The notes under the pieces: model-generated
What the model saw: only the letters and a program-made list of their open reading frames with translations
Databases searched by the model: none
What the model was told of the DNA's origin: nothing
Position numbers and translations under genes: made by a program
Source: Nematostella vectensis
Taxonomy: Eukaryota > Cnidaria > Anthozoa > Actiniaria > Edwardsiidae
Length of the DNA stretch: 64,000 bases
NCBI RefSeq assembly: GCF_932526225.1
Contig: NC_064034.1
Location: 21,789,747 to 21,853,746, forward strand
Direction of reading: 5' to 3'
In this document: in pieces, positions 36,149 through 46,474 of the stretch
Position numbering within the stretch: position 1 is the stretch's first letter
Layout of the letters: each line of letters begins with the position of its first letter

Positions 36149-36560
36149 TACGGTGGCCCACTAGGGTCACGGCAAATTAAAAAAAGCCACGGCAAATTAA
36201 AAAAAGCCACGGCAGAACAAAGCAAACGCACGGCAAAAGAAAGCGATCTCACGGCAAAATAAATCAAACTCGCGGCAGAACAAAGCATCTCACGGCAAAG
36301 AAAGCAATCCCACGGCAGAATACAACGAACTCACGGCAGAACACAACGAACACGGCAGAACACAACTACGACCTGGCCCACAAGGGTCACGGCAAATTAA
36401 AAAAAAGCCACGGCATAAAACAAAAAATTACGGCAGAACAAAGCAGACTCACGGCAAAAGAAAGCAACTCCACGGCAGAACTCACGGCAGAACAAACAAA
36501 AGTAAATTGCCACGGCGGAAGTGAATTTCACGGCGGAAGTGAAATACACAGTAGACCGCT
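36149..36560 (+). repeat. Left TIR with CACGGC subterminal repeats
   Basis: About 25 spaced copies of CACGGC followed by AAATTAAAAAAAGC, AGAACAAAGCA, AAAAGAAAGC or AGAACACAACG. The first about 155 bp match the right end inverted; the block then partly repeats itself from about 36370 (ACAAGGGTCACGGC). Such clustered hexamers are plausible transposase-binding sites. Confidence 0.85.
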
Positions 36561-36579
36561 GACAAAAGATTCTGGGCTC

Positions 36580-37773
36580 ATGGTTGCGCTAAAGTCCCAG
36601 TCTTCCTCCATTTGCAAATTCAAAATGGCGGACAGCGAAAGCGAAGATCAGGAAAGAACCATCATAACACAATTATTTCACCTTGGGCATAGTTATGATG
36701 ACATTGTTGGACTACTGTCGAAGTGTCATTGGATAAATATCAGCGTCAGAACGCTGAAAAGACGTCTTAAAGATTGGGGGATGTCAAGAAGATATCTTGA
36801 GTATGATCCAAATACCGTTAGATCTGCTATTACAGAACTTTTGGATGGACCAAATTCGATTGTTGGATATCGGTCAGTTTGGCAATCTTCGAATGAAGGG
36901 TATACTGGTACCACGTGTAGTTGTTCAAGAAATGCTGAAAGAAATCGACCCAAATGGAGTTGAATTGAGAAAGGCCCATAAGCTGAAAAGAAGAGTTTAT
37001 CGTAGCTTAGGGCCAAATAGTACTTGGCATGCTGATGGCTACGATAAACTTAAGCCATACGGTTTTCCTATGCATGCGTGTATCGATGGTTTCAGTCGCA
37101 AAGTCATTTGGTTGTATGTAACTCGATCTAATAATTATCCTGACGACATTGCTTCCTATTATCTGGACGCCGTCAAACAACTTGGTGGCTGTCCCAGAGA
37201 ACTAGACACAGACCTTGGAACTGAGAATGGTGCTATGGCCGGTATACATTCTTTTTTTTTGATGATCCCAACTCTCATAGATATGTTGCATCTCCACGAA
37301 ATCAAAGAATTGAATGCTGGTGGAGCTTTCTTAGAAAAAATTGGTCAACATGGTGGATGAATCTTTTCAAAGACATGATAGAGAAAGCAGTACTCAACAC
37401 AGCAGACAAGCTTCATTTAGAGTGTCTTTGGTTTTGTTTTGCTGAACTACTTCAAAACGATCTGAAAAGAGTGGGTGATTCATGGAATACTCACTATATA
37501 AGGAAATCCCGCCATGATACTGTAGCAGGAAGACCTGATGCAATTTTCCACCTTCCTGAAAGTTACGGGGGTATTGATAATTTACTTGTACCAGTTTCAC
37601 AACATGATATGAGTTATGCTTACACTCATCTTGTACAACAGGACGAAGATGATGAATACCAAGAATATTTTCGTTATGTTCTTCACAGTCTCAATAAGAA
37701 GAAACCTGAACACTGGAGAGAAGCATTACAGATGTATGAAGAGTTGTTGCACATTGCAGTTAATGGTTGTTAA
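36580..37773 (+). pseudogene. rve-type integrase/transposase, two frameshifts
   Basis: The N-terminal helix-turn-helix-like region (QLFHLGHSYDDIVGLLSKC, VRTLKRRLKDWGMSRR) looks like a DNA-binding domain. Then WHADGYDKLKPYGFPMHACI (first Asp), an interior SRKVIWLYVTRSN, ELDTDLGTENG (second Asp) and, in another frame, the Glu-bearing NQRIECWWSFLRK followed by a C-terminal domain ending HWREALQMYEELL. This is the order of an rve-like DDE integrase. Breaks: a 1-2 nt shift near 36890, and a T8 run at 37252-37260 that shifts the frame before the catalytic Glu. The likely Met is 36580 or 36624. In an intact copy it would cut and join the TIR ends. Confidence 0.8.
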
Positions 37774-38040
37774 GTTCCATTATTTTATAAGGAACGATTG
37801 AGAAACAACTTTCAAAAACTCATTAATTATTCATGAGGTATTCAACCAATCCCTGTTTGTAATTTGTACCACGTGAAGTAACTTGAAACCAGAGGAAGTA
37901 CTCGTACCTTGTATTCTACCTTATTTCCAGTTACTTCTACCTTTTTCAAGTTACTTCTACCATGTTTCCAACTACTACTAGCTAATGATAATCAAATTAT
38001 TAGAAATAATCAGTTTAACATTAATTTAGTGAAAAAAGGT
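37774..38040. other. Spacer behind the integrase gene
   Basis: AT-rich, with AGTTACTTCTACC repeated three times near 37930-37970. No gene seen. Confidence 0.5.
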
Positions 38041-38118
38041 CTTTGATACATGACTCCATCACGACTCGATCCCCTACCGTCCAGTCTATATGCGCCGTCT
38101 TATACCATTACGCCACCG
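38040..38118 (-). other. tRNA-like sequence (possible tRNA pseudogene or SINE)
   Basis: On the minus strand CTCGGTGGCGTAATGGTATA resembles an A-box region, and GGGATCGAGTCG, about 30 nt on, resembles a B-box. ACTC…GAGT could pair as an acceptor stem. The B-box deviates from consensus and I could not fold a full cloverleaf by eye. Confidence 0.3.
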
Positions 38119-38394
38119 AGTTTCTGATGCGATTCCTCGGAAGATAACATACTTATAAAACTTATGAATTAGACTCATTAGGAATGCCATGAATAGCAGA
38201 CAAAGACAATTTGAATAGCTTTTGTTTCAGAAAGCCGTCCGGGAATTGAAGAACAACAAACGGTGCTTCATGCATTCAAAATTATGAAAACTGAAAACCT
38301 TAGTGGAGATGCAATAAATCAATATATTTCTGTTATATGTATTTCCTTCGCTTCTTTTCCCTCCCGAATAATTAATGAGTTTTTGAAGTCGTTC

Positions 38395-38524
38395 AAAGGC
38401 CTCCAATTCGGACTTGACGGGATTTCAAAGTCCTTGCAATTAGTTCCAGTCCGAGGCTAGCGCCTCGGACTGGAACTAATTGCGCGGACTTTGAAACCCC
38501 GTCAAGTCCTCATTGTCGGCCTTT
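38395..38524. repeat. Near-perfect 130 bp hairpin
   Basis: Arms of about 63 bp: AAAGGCCTCCAATTCGGACT … CAGTCCGAGGC, then TAGC/GCCTCGGACTG … AGTCCTCATTGTCGGCCTTT. The centre has almost no spacer and there are only a few mismatches. Non-coding; probably a small palindromic MITE nested inside the 7.6 kb element. Confidence 0.85.
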
Positions 38525-40247
38525 AAACATTACGTAAAACAAGATCGAACCCCTCCTTCCCAGTCCCCTCCATAAAGGAAACAATTCAGTAAAAACCCAC
38601 TTGCAAGATTCAACCAGTTGATTAAAAAGCACTAGGCCAAAAAAAAGAATTAAAAGTCACTGAGGTTCTCATATAAAGGGTGTCAAGATCAAGTTGACTG
38701 TAAATGAAACATTAGGTTATGTTAGCAAAAGGAAAACATGCCCATTTCAAAAATGGTTGTCAGAGGAGATTGCATAACCAAAAGGTTACAACCACTTAAA
38801 AGCTGTTCGACACACAAATTTGAGCTTCTTGAAATTGCACGAAAATGAACACTAAAAAGAGGTTAAGGTTAACCACATACTATCTTGTCATTATTTCATA
38901 GAAATGACTGCTTTTAACCATGCAATCACCATGTGACAATTGCCATTTTATCTTGCAGCTTTTTTGAAAATGGGTATATACTGTCACATGATTTACAATT
39001 TAAAGGTTACTGTTCACAAATGTGACATCAAGGCCTTGCAACACTGAATAATTCCCATGATTTAAAAATCTGTTTATAAGTTAATGCCTTAATCAGAATG
39101 GCCTCAACACTATTATTGTGCATGTGTCAAAAAGGTTATGATTTCTTATAATACTTCATGAATTACAGATAATGGATAATGAAATAGACAAGTATTACTA
39201 AAAACAATATTCTTTTATTCTTCAAAAATCTAATCAGCACTATTTTAGCTGTAATCAGTACTATGTGTTTCATGGATGGAGTATGCCCACTCTAATCAAA
39301 TATCATTACAACTAAATCATAATTTGCAACTTCTAAATTAAGAACAGGAACAAACAACAATAACAGATAAAGCATTCATCAAGGCTCATATATCTTTCTG
39401 TGCACAATCTGTATAAACAAGGCCAAATACAGGGGTGCCGGAACCGGGGTTGGGGGTGCTAGAGCTGCCTCAATAAGTTTTGATTTCTTCTGAATTACTT
39501 TAAGATTTAAAAAGAAAAATACAGATAAAAAGCAAAATATAGCTAAACATATATAGAAAAACTACAATTGAATAGCTTAGCCCACACCCTCGCCCCCAAT
39601 CAAAAAAATGCTCCGGCATCCCTAAAATAGCCTAAGTGTCCTGTATATGCACTTGTTTATTAAAGATAATTATAAAGGAAATACTGATTAGGCAGTGTCG
39701 CAAGACAGTACTTAGCTGTTAACTTTCATATTGAAGCATTATGAAATCACAAAATCAATTTGTTCAGTAAATATGTTCAGCGTAACTACCCAAATTTCAA
39801 TATGGCCAGGATCAATTTTTACATTATGTTTCAGCTGGTGTTTCACCGCTAAACAAATGAGGTTTTGAACCAGGTCCCCCTTACCTCCTCGCATTTTCGA
39901 CCTTTCTGCTTGAGTGAGCACTGATATACTTGAACCAAATTCAACTTCGATAGAGTGAACGCAACGAACCCGTGAAATACATATTTGACTATTTATTACT
40001 TTTCTTTTGTGTCTATTTGACTATTACAGTATTAACTTTTACTTCACAGGTTCAATGCATTCACTCTAAACAATACCATCTACCAATAACTTGAGCATAA
40101 TAATTTGGCTGGTGAGAACACAACCATAAAATGACATTGTAATTATGTCTTACTAGTCAAAACTAATGGAAATAAAAGCCATGAACATTAAACTGAAAAC
40201 TAGAAATGAGAATGAGAGTACCAGTGTCCATTTTGAAAAAATATGTT
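38525..40247. other. Non-coding interior of the 7.6 kb element
   Basis: AT-rich, no supported exon. A GGGGTGCCGGAACCGGGG block near 39434 looks like part of an interspersed repeat. Confidence 0.5.
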
Positions 40248-41884
40248 TTAAGATTTTGAAAATGCCTGGCCCTTACAAAAAGCTAATAAAAAGTTTTGCT
40301 TAAAAGTATCTAACGATGCCATGTGGGCAACTGGAAGGGTTATCTCCCTCCCACATGCCCCAACAAGGGGAAAGCAAACTGTGTGCTTTGGGTTCCTCTT
40401 AAGGCAATCATGGTCAAACCTTACATGAATTGGAGAGATTTTCTTGCTGAGATTTCGGTGCTTTTGGCCAGTTAACCAGCCCATAACTGCACTTGGGCTC
40501 AGATCAACTATATTGAACCGTTCACCATCATCAGTATTGTGGTCTTCATTTTCATCATCATCGATATCTTTTCTATCAGCACCATAGGCTTTCCATGCCA
40601 TCGCCTCTTGGTAGCTACAGACTTGTGATTTATCCTCAAGGCTGAATATGAAGTCTTGGAAGTTGTCCATTACTGACTCTTCTACGGTCCGACGAGAGCT
40701 TCCCACAGCTGAATACTGCGGTTTCATGAGAGAAAATAAGTAATTCCCGTCGACTTCCTCTTGGTGGCCCATAACAAACAGACCTTTGCATTTCTTTGGG
40801 TGCTTGGTGACTATGTCAGCCAATCCATACAGCTCCATTCCCTTCTTTAGTTCTTTTAACATCAACTCCCGTCTGCTGAGCATACTGACAGTAACAGCAG
40901 CAAGAATAGAGTCAGCACATGCATCGGTTATGGGCCCTGTGTAGCCATGGTCAATTATAATATCAGTGCTACTGGCAATATCCTGCCTGATATTTTTCAA
41001 CAGCTTACATTCTGTTTCAGTCAAATGTTTTTGAAGATCTTTGCTGTTGGAGTAGTCAAGATCTCCAAGTGACACCAGCGTGTCAAACACACAGGGGGCC
41101 AGAAAGTTTGGGGCTGGGCCTCCCTGGCCCAAGCTAGCTGCAACAATTTCCCCAATTGTTCTATAAGTGGCAATGTCATTGGTAGAATAAATAGGACTTC
41201 CATCTGGGAAGAATTTTTTCGCTATATCGGGAATGATACATGAAAAAAACTCACGTGCCAAAGCACCATCATCGATTCCGTCTTCTCCTACAAACTTCAC
41301 ACGACACACATGAACAGGATTAACTTTCTTAGCTGCTCTTTGCCACAATGTGATAGCCCTGGTTACTGGTGTACCCCTTCTAATGATCATGAACATGGAT
41401 ATTTTCCCATCAGAGATGACCTTTTCTTGCAATAGTTCAATAACACCAGCTTCGCTTTCTGGGATAGGCGATTTTGTTTTGTTGTTGCTTGGTGGAGGGC
41501 TGTCATCATTGCCATAAAGACGTTCAATTTCATCATAGTAAAACCAGTCAGAACCACTGTTGGTACTTATGCCTGAAGGTCCTGGATGATTGTTGGTTGG
41601 ATGATTTGTTGTTAGTTTCTTGGCTGGTGGCTCTGTTGCTATGCAGGCATCACTTTCGTTGCTCCTCTTTACTGGACAAGAAGCTTCAGGTTCAGAACTG
41701 TCACTATCCCTTTCCTCTTTCCTAAATTCTTCTATGTCATTGACCGTACATAGATATAACGTTATGCGCTTGTAGTCCTTTAATGCTGCTTGCTTATACT
41801 TTTCCAAGGTGAAAAACTCTTTGGACGTTCCAGGAAGGAACAAAGCCTCTTGGCCGTCTTCGTAAAGTAGGACATATTCAGTTC
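40248..41884 (-). CDS. HECT-type E3 ubiquitin ligase, exon 3 (main exon)
   Basis: Acceptor TAATTTCAAG, then in-frame TEYVLLYEDGQEALFLPGTS and 531 further codons to the stop. A Ser/Asp/Pro-rich linker (about residues 45-125) precedes a HECT domain: VKFVGEDGIDDGALAREFFS and IGEIVAASLGQGGPAPNFLA in the N-lobe, VMGWLTGQKH, then the C-lobe with PIHVRFDHDCLKRNPKHTVC … ITLPVAHMASLDTFKQNFLL. A Cys in the C-lobe (HTVCF) stands where the thioester-forming Cys is expected, although the usual NTCFN motif is not exact. It resembles the G2E3-like HECT proteins abundant in fish and cnidarian genomes. The exon is intact over more than 1.6 kb, unlike the neighbouring integrase, which hints at selection or recent arrival. 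Confidence 0.85.
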
Positions 41885-42328
41885 CTTGAAATTAATTAAT
41901 TTCATATATTTTAGTATTATTGTTTATATTTTAGTAATTTCATATACAGCAATATGCAGAAATTCTGATCTTGACTATCAAAGTATGTAACTATACAACT
42001 GTATGTAGGGTGCATCATGGGAAATGGACGTGCAGTTTGACCAAAAGTAATAATAATAATAATAATAATAATAATTTATTACTTACATGTCACAAATTCA
42101 CATGAGAATATAATCAAATGGGCCGTGTGTTGTCATGTATGAGCATATCCTGTGAGTTATATACTTTGCTAGATCAGAATTTCTGCATATTGCTGTATAT
42201 ACATTATTTAAACTTTTTTCTGTATATTTTAGTGTAATATTAATAGTCGAGTTAGTTTTTCTTAAATGTAAGAGCATTGAGACATCGTGCAATGCTCCAA
42301 AAACATTATTATTATTATTTATTATTAC
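41885..42328. other. Intron 2 of the HECT gene
   Basis: Contains an (AAT)n tract (42047-42075) and the mirrored sequence CAGCAATATGCAGAAATTCT at 41948 against its inverse at 42175, a small inverted pair. Confidence 0.6.
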
Positions 42329-42642
42329 CTTCGGAATACAGGTTTCTCTGAAAGTCGGCCCATTTCGATTTCGCTTGTTCGAGCAATTCCTTAAGGATGC
42401 ATGCTTGTTCACTTTTATTGCCAACTTCTTTCCTCTTTTATCCTTGAGCTCTTCCTCACTAAATACTTTCAACCCAATGTTAATGATTACATCATTAGCC
42501 TCCTCAGGTTTATTCTTGTCTTTTAACTGTTTCTTTGTCGGCTTGCCATCTTTTCCCTTCTTAAAACCAACAAATGATTTTATTGTAGATACATGTGAAG
42601 CAGGTCTACCAAATGGTTTGTTTTCAACTGCTTTGGAGAGTT
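42329..42642 (-). CDS. HECT ligase gene, exon 2
   Basis: Acceptor GATTTCTCTAG and donor GTAATAAT. Reads ELSKAVENKPFGRPASHVST, a Lys-rich stretch GFKKGKDGKPTKKQLKDKNK, VIINIGLKVFSEEELKDKRG and KLAIKVNK. The final about 60 nt make sense only in the next frame (ILKELLEQAKSKWADFQRNL), so one base appears to be missing near 42395. Exon length and the phase needed by exon 3 also differ by one. It is either a real frameshift or a sequencing error. Confidence 0.7.
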
Positions 42643-43267
42643 CTAGAGAAATCAATAAAAACAAAAGAAATCTTATGATTAAAATGAAACTAAATGATCT
42701 TTGCCTTTTCAAAAAATTATCTAAAATATCTCATAATAATAATTATTATTTGAAAATTATTAAAAAAAATTATCATGAGCAGTATAATTTAAAATGTTTT
42801 ACATGTAGTTACTTAACTTCTTGTGGAAATAAAAGAAATAGACAATATGCAGTTTGTTTTGGAATAATATGGAAGATAGCTTGCTTGAGTTGGACTGAAT
42901 TAAGCTTATAAATTATGAATTAAGCTTATAAGCTATTTACAACTATTTACTATACACTCAGTCACAAAATAGTGCAAATACAGTGTCTATGTCCATTAAA
43001 CAAAATCTTCATGCCCCTCCCCTCCCCCCCCCCCGACCACTTTTCCAATGGTCGATCCCTAAGTGAACTTTAAGGTTTTGCTTCAAGCTTATATCATCAT
43101 TTGTTCTAACTTAAATGAGTCAGACTTTTCCAATTAGTTTTAATTCTCTTTAACGATCCTTTTTAAAGCGAGCTCTTAGAATTATTGGTCCAAAGCATAG
43201 CTTAACTCTGTCCAAAGTGACCTGACGGCTGTGCAAGAAATTCCACACTTACCCACACTGCTCTTAC

Positions 43268-43337
43268 CTTTTCCGCAGAAAACACAAAACGTAGATCCAT
43301 CATCGCCTAGCTTGCGACCACAATAAGAGCAAAACAT
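43268..43337 (-). CDS. HECT ligase gene, exon 1 (zinc ribbon)
   Basis: Begins with Met, MFCSYCGRKLGDDGSTFCVF, continuing CGK: two CxxC knuckles 11 residues apart, a compact zinc ribbon. Donor GTAAGAG after 70 nt leaves phase 1, which joins exon 2 as Glu. A zinc ribbon ahead of a HECT domain would serve substrate or nucleic-acid binding (inference). Confidence 0.7.
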
Positions 43338-43499
43338 ACTTCTAGAGGTATTCTGCGACAAGGATTGTAAAAGCAACTAAATTTGCACACGAAGCAAGCG
43401 ATCCGAGCGAGAACGAACGAATGCACGTGGTCCGTACATTGGTAACTGTCCAAAAAAATCGCGGGCTCGAGATCAGAATTAAAACAGCTTGGTCTTCCT

Positions 43500-43743
43500 G
43501 TGTTTAAAATGAAAGCTCACTTCCGCCGTGGCTTGGATTCTGTCGTTGTGTTCTGCCGTGAGTTCGTTGTATTCTGCCGTGGGATTGCTTTCTTTGCCGT
43601 GAGATGCTTTGTTCTGCCGCGAGTTTGATTTATTTTGCCGTGAGATCGCTTTCTTTTGCCGTGCGTTTGCTTTGTTCTGCCGTGGCTTTTTTTAATTTGC
43701 CGTGGCTTTTTTTAATTTGCCGTGACCCTAGTGGGCCACCGTA
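43500..43743 (-). repeat. Right TIR with GCCGTG subterminal repeats
   Basis: Inverse of the first part of the left TIR (CGTGGCTTTTTTTAATTTGC twice, CGTGACCCTAGTGGGCCACC), shorter than the left side because the left has an internal duplication. Confidence 0.85.
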
Positions 43744-43744
43744 T

Positions 43745-44976
43745 CTACGAGTCAATCATCGAACGAGTTCGCCACTGCGCGTCTAACGCTGCAGCGCGTT
43801 TAGGCCTTTCGTTAGAAACCTCTATTCCCTCCACAGTTTTGCTTACCCCCGCACCCTCGGCACATTTCACTTCTAAGGGGTACAAGCGTTGAACTGGTCG
43901 CTTCATCCTAATAGGCTTCCCCCGGGACAACACTCTGATTACAGCACCTCTAACCTGCCCGTCCGGGCCTTGAATCAACTCCTCTACAACGGCCATCTTC
44001 CACTCACTTCGCTTCAATGTCTCATCAAACAACAACACGACCTCTGCAACCTTACGTCCACTATTCACAACCTTATGCTGCTCGCGCAAATCTACCAAGT
44101 ATTCCTTGAACCACCTGTTCCAGAAATGTCTCCGTTTCTTCGCTAGGTACCTGAACCTTTTCATATCCCATTCACTTCCTCGTCCTCGTCATCTCGTAAC
44201 TCGTCAGGCAAATTTAACAATCTCCGTCCGAACAACAAATGCGACGGTGTCAGCATCTCTGCACCGACCTCATCATATTCATACGTCAATGGCCGCGAAT
44301 TCAAAGTCCCTTCCAACTCTACCAAGGTCGTCTGCATCTCGTCACAATTCAACCTTGCATTGCCCAACACCTTCTTCAAACAACGCTTCACTGTTCCAAT
44401 TATTCTCTCAAAGAACCCTCCCCACCAGGGAGCTCTCTCTCGATTGAACCTCCACTGAATTCGATTCTCCTCACAATACGTTCTAATATCCGGTTGATCG
44501 TACAATTCATTCAAAAACTTTGCTGCGGATTTGAATGTCTTTGCGTTATCTGAAACTATCAATGCGGGCGTCCCGCGTCTTGCACAAAATCTACGTAAAC
44601 AATTCAAAAACGATCTAGTCGATAAATCTTCCGTCAGCTCTAAATGTAACGCTCGCGTAACCGAACACGTAAACAAGGCAATATACATCTTCTTCATGCC
44701 CTCGTGGCTTTTGATGTACACTGGTCCCGCAAAATCTACGCCCGTCTTAGAAAACGGCGGTGCTTTCGAAACTCGAAACTCAGGTAACGCAGCTATCGGA
44801 GGTTTGTCGTACGGCCTCCCTTGAACCCGTTTGCACACTACACACTCACTAACACTCTTCTTTACGCCTTCCCTTAGGCACCCAAAATCGCGCTCTGAGT
44901 TCTGCCAAGGTAGCTCGAACACCGCTATGACAAACGCTCGCATGACAACTATCCATGACAAGCCTAGTGAACTCAT
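43745..44976 (-). pseudogene. BEL/Pao integrase and pol C-terminus
   Basis: The integrase core shows the three acidic positions: GVDFAGPVYI, VSDNAKTFKSAAKF, and PWWGGFFERIIGTVKRCLKK. CVVCKRVQGRPYDKPP precedes it. A frame change near 44161 leads into FWNRWFKEYLVDLREQHK, the conserved C-terminal module of BEL pol proteins, ending RSMIDS and TAG. The TAG overlaps the target duplication of the 7.6 kb element, so pol itself was not cut. Confidence 0.85.
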
Positions 44977-46474
44977 GACCCCTGGGCAAAAGAATCGGAT
45001 TCTTTGTATCGTTCTCTAGTTGGGAGTTCCCGAGCATCCCTGCGCACCTAAGAACCCCATCACACTCCTGGACTCCAAGATCTTTTACCAAATCCTTGTA
45101 GTGTTTTGCCGATCTCAATTCACTCTGAGCAGCCTTCACCCACAGTAACTCGGCACTCGTCAACTCGTCAATTGTCAGCGCTCCAGTCACAATAGTCTCA
45201 CCCTTCAGTCCTAACCTAAGGTTGTTCACAAATCGTCCTACCCACGCTGTCACTCGTAAAAGTCGGGTCAAACTACTGTAGCGCTCTATGTCTACCACAC
45301 TCGCAACACTCTGTTTCGTCACGTTAGTAAGCGCGGCTGTCCCTCGCTTGCACTCTTCAGAACACTTCTCCGGTGTCTCTACAATCTTTTCAGTCACCGG
45401 CCACTCACTCTCTGGTCTAGCCAACCACTGTGGGCCCTTGCTCCACAGCTGATTATTCACCAGTTCTGATGCCAACGCACCGCGCGAACCGATATCAGCA
45501 GGGTTCTCTATCCCTGGACAATGGCCCCAGTCCGCCTTGGTCGTCAGCCTAAGAATCTCATTCACTCTCTGTTTCACAAACTGCTTCCATCCGCCCAGAT
45601 TATTTATCCAGCACAGCGCAGTTTTACTGTCAAGCCAACAACGTCTCCCACTCAGCTCAACCTCACCACTAATCGCATTCACCACCGGCGCCATTAACTG
45701 CGCCAACACTCTCCCGGACATCAACTCTAGGCGCGGTATTGTCTGTTCCTTCAACGGAGCAACTCGTGTTTTGGATGTAAGCAGTTCAACATGATAGGCC
45801 CCATACAACTCGGTAACGCAATAAATCACCGCGCAGTAAGCCTTCTTACTTGCGTCACCAAACCCATGAAGCGAATACGTCACTTCCGCTTCACTCCCGC
45901 CATACACACAACGCGCTATTCTAACTTCCTTCACGCGTTTCAAATCATCCAACCAACTTAACCAACGCTTCTTCCTTTCTCCAGTCAACTCTTCGTCCCA
46001 ATCTAACTTCTCGACACACAATTCCTGAAAAAGCACTTTCATACTTACCATGATGGGACTAACAATATTAAATGGATCATACTTACTCGCCATCACCTTC
46101 AAGGTGTTCCGCTTTGTCGCATTCACACCTGCGGCCTTATCCGCAAGCCTCTCTAAGTCGAACCTAAACTCGTCATTCTTACAATTCCACTCGTGCCCTA
46201 GTACCTTGTCTACGACCGACATTTCATCCTTAACTCCAAGCATCGCCTTTGCGTACGTCGCTTCGTCACTATCAGTGTCTACACTGTCACGAACTGTCAC
46301 GTGGGTCTCTCTGTCACACAACGTCACGTCATTCTCACGCTCTCGTATTTCCGCTGTCACTTTCTCGTCATTGCTTAGCCACTTCCGCAGTTTAAACCCC
46401 CCTGTCGCCATCCGCGCACGTGCTTTCTCAAATAACACAAGTGCCTTATCTGCCGACTCTGCGCCTGTCACCAA
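44849..46474 (-). pseudogene. BEL/Pao pol middle: RT thumb, RNase H-like region, integrase zinc finger
   Basis: 541 uninterrupted codons. KALVLFEKARARMATGGFKL is the post-catalytic RT region. KRNTLKVMASKYDPFNIVSP, VTYSLHGFGDASKKAYCAVI (RNase H first Asp), LTSKTRVAPLKEQTIPRLEL (Glu) and CWLDSKTALCWI (Asp) mark the RNase H. HEFTRLVMDSCHASVCHSGV is the HHCC-type N-terminus of integrase. The frame then shifts near 44.9 kb. Confidence 0.85.

Larger units (their letters stand above)
36149..43743. mobile_element. 7.6 kb TIR element carrying integrase and HECT ligase genes, TSD TCTACG
   Basis: Ends TACGGTGGCCCACTAGGGTC and its exact inverse, followed on both sides by some 200 bp or more of CACGGC-led subterminal repeats. 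TCTACG flanks it at 36143-36148 and 43744-43749. It sits inside the BEL element between the pol stop codon and the polypurine tract; its target was a 20 bp palindrome. Contents: rve integrase/transposase (plus strand, two frameshifts) and a three-exon zinc-ribbon/HECT E3 ligase gene (minus strand). A 6 bp TSD with an rve transposase is reminiscent of IS3EU/Ginger-type eukaryotic transposons; this class call is inference. Confidence 0.85.

Noticed and set aside
36149..43743. Polinton/Maverick (6 bp TSD, integrase)
   Set aside because: No DNA polymerase B, packaging ATPase, protease or capsid genes and only 7.6 kb long; the ends do not start with the usual AGT.
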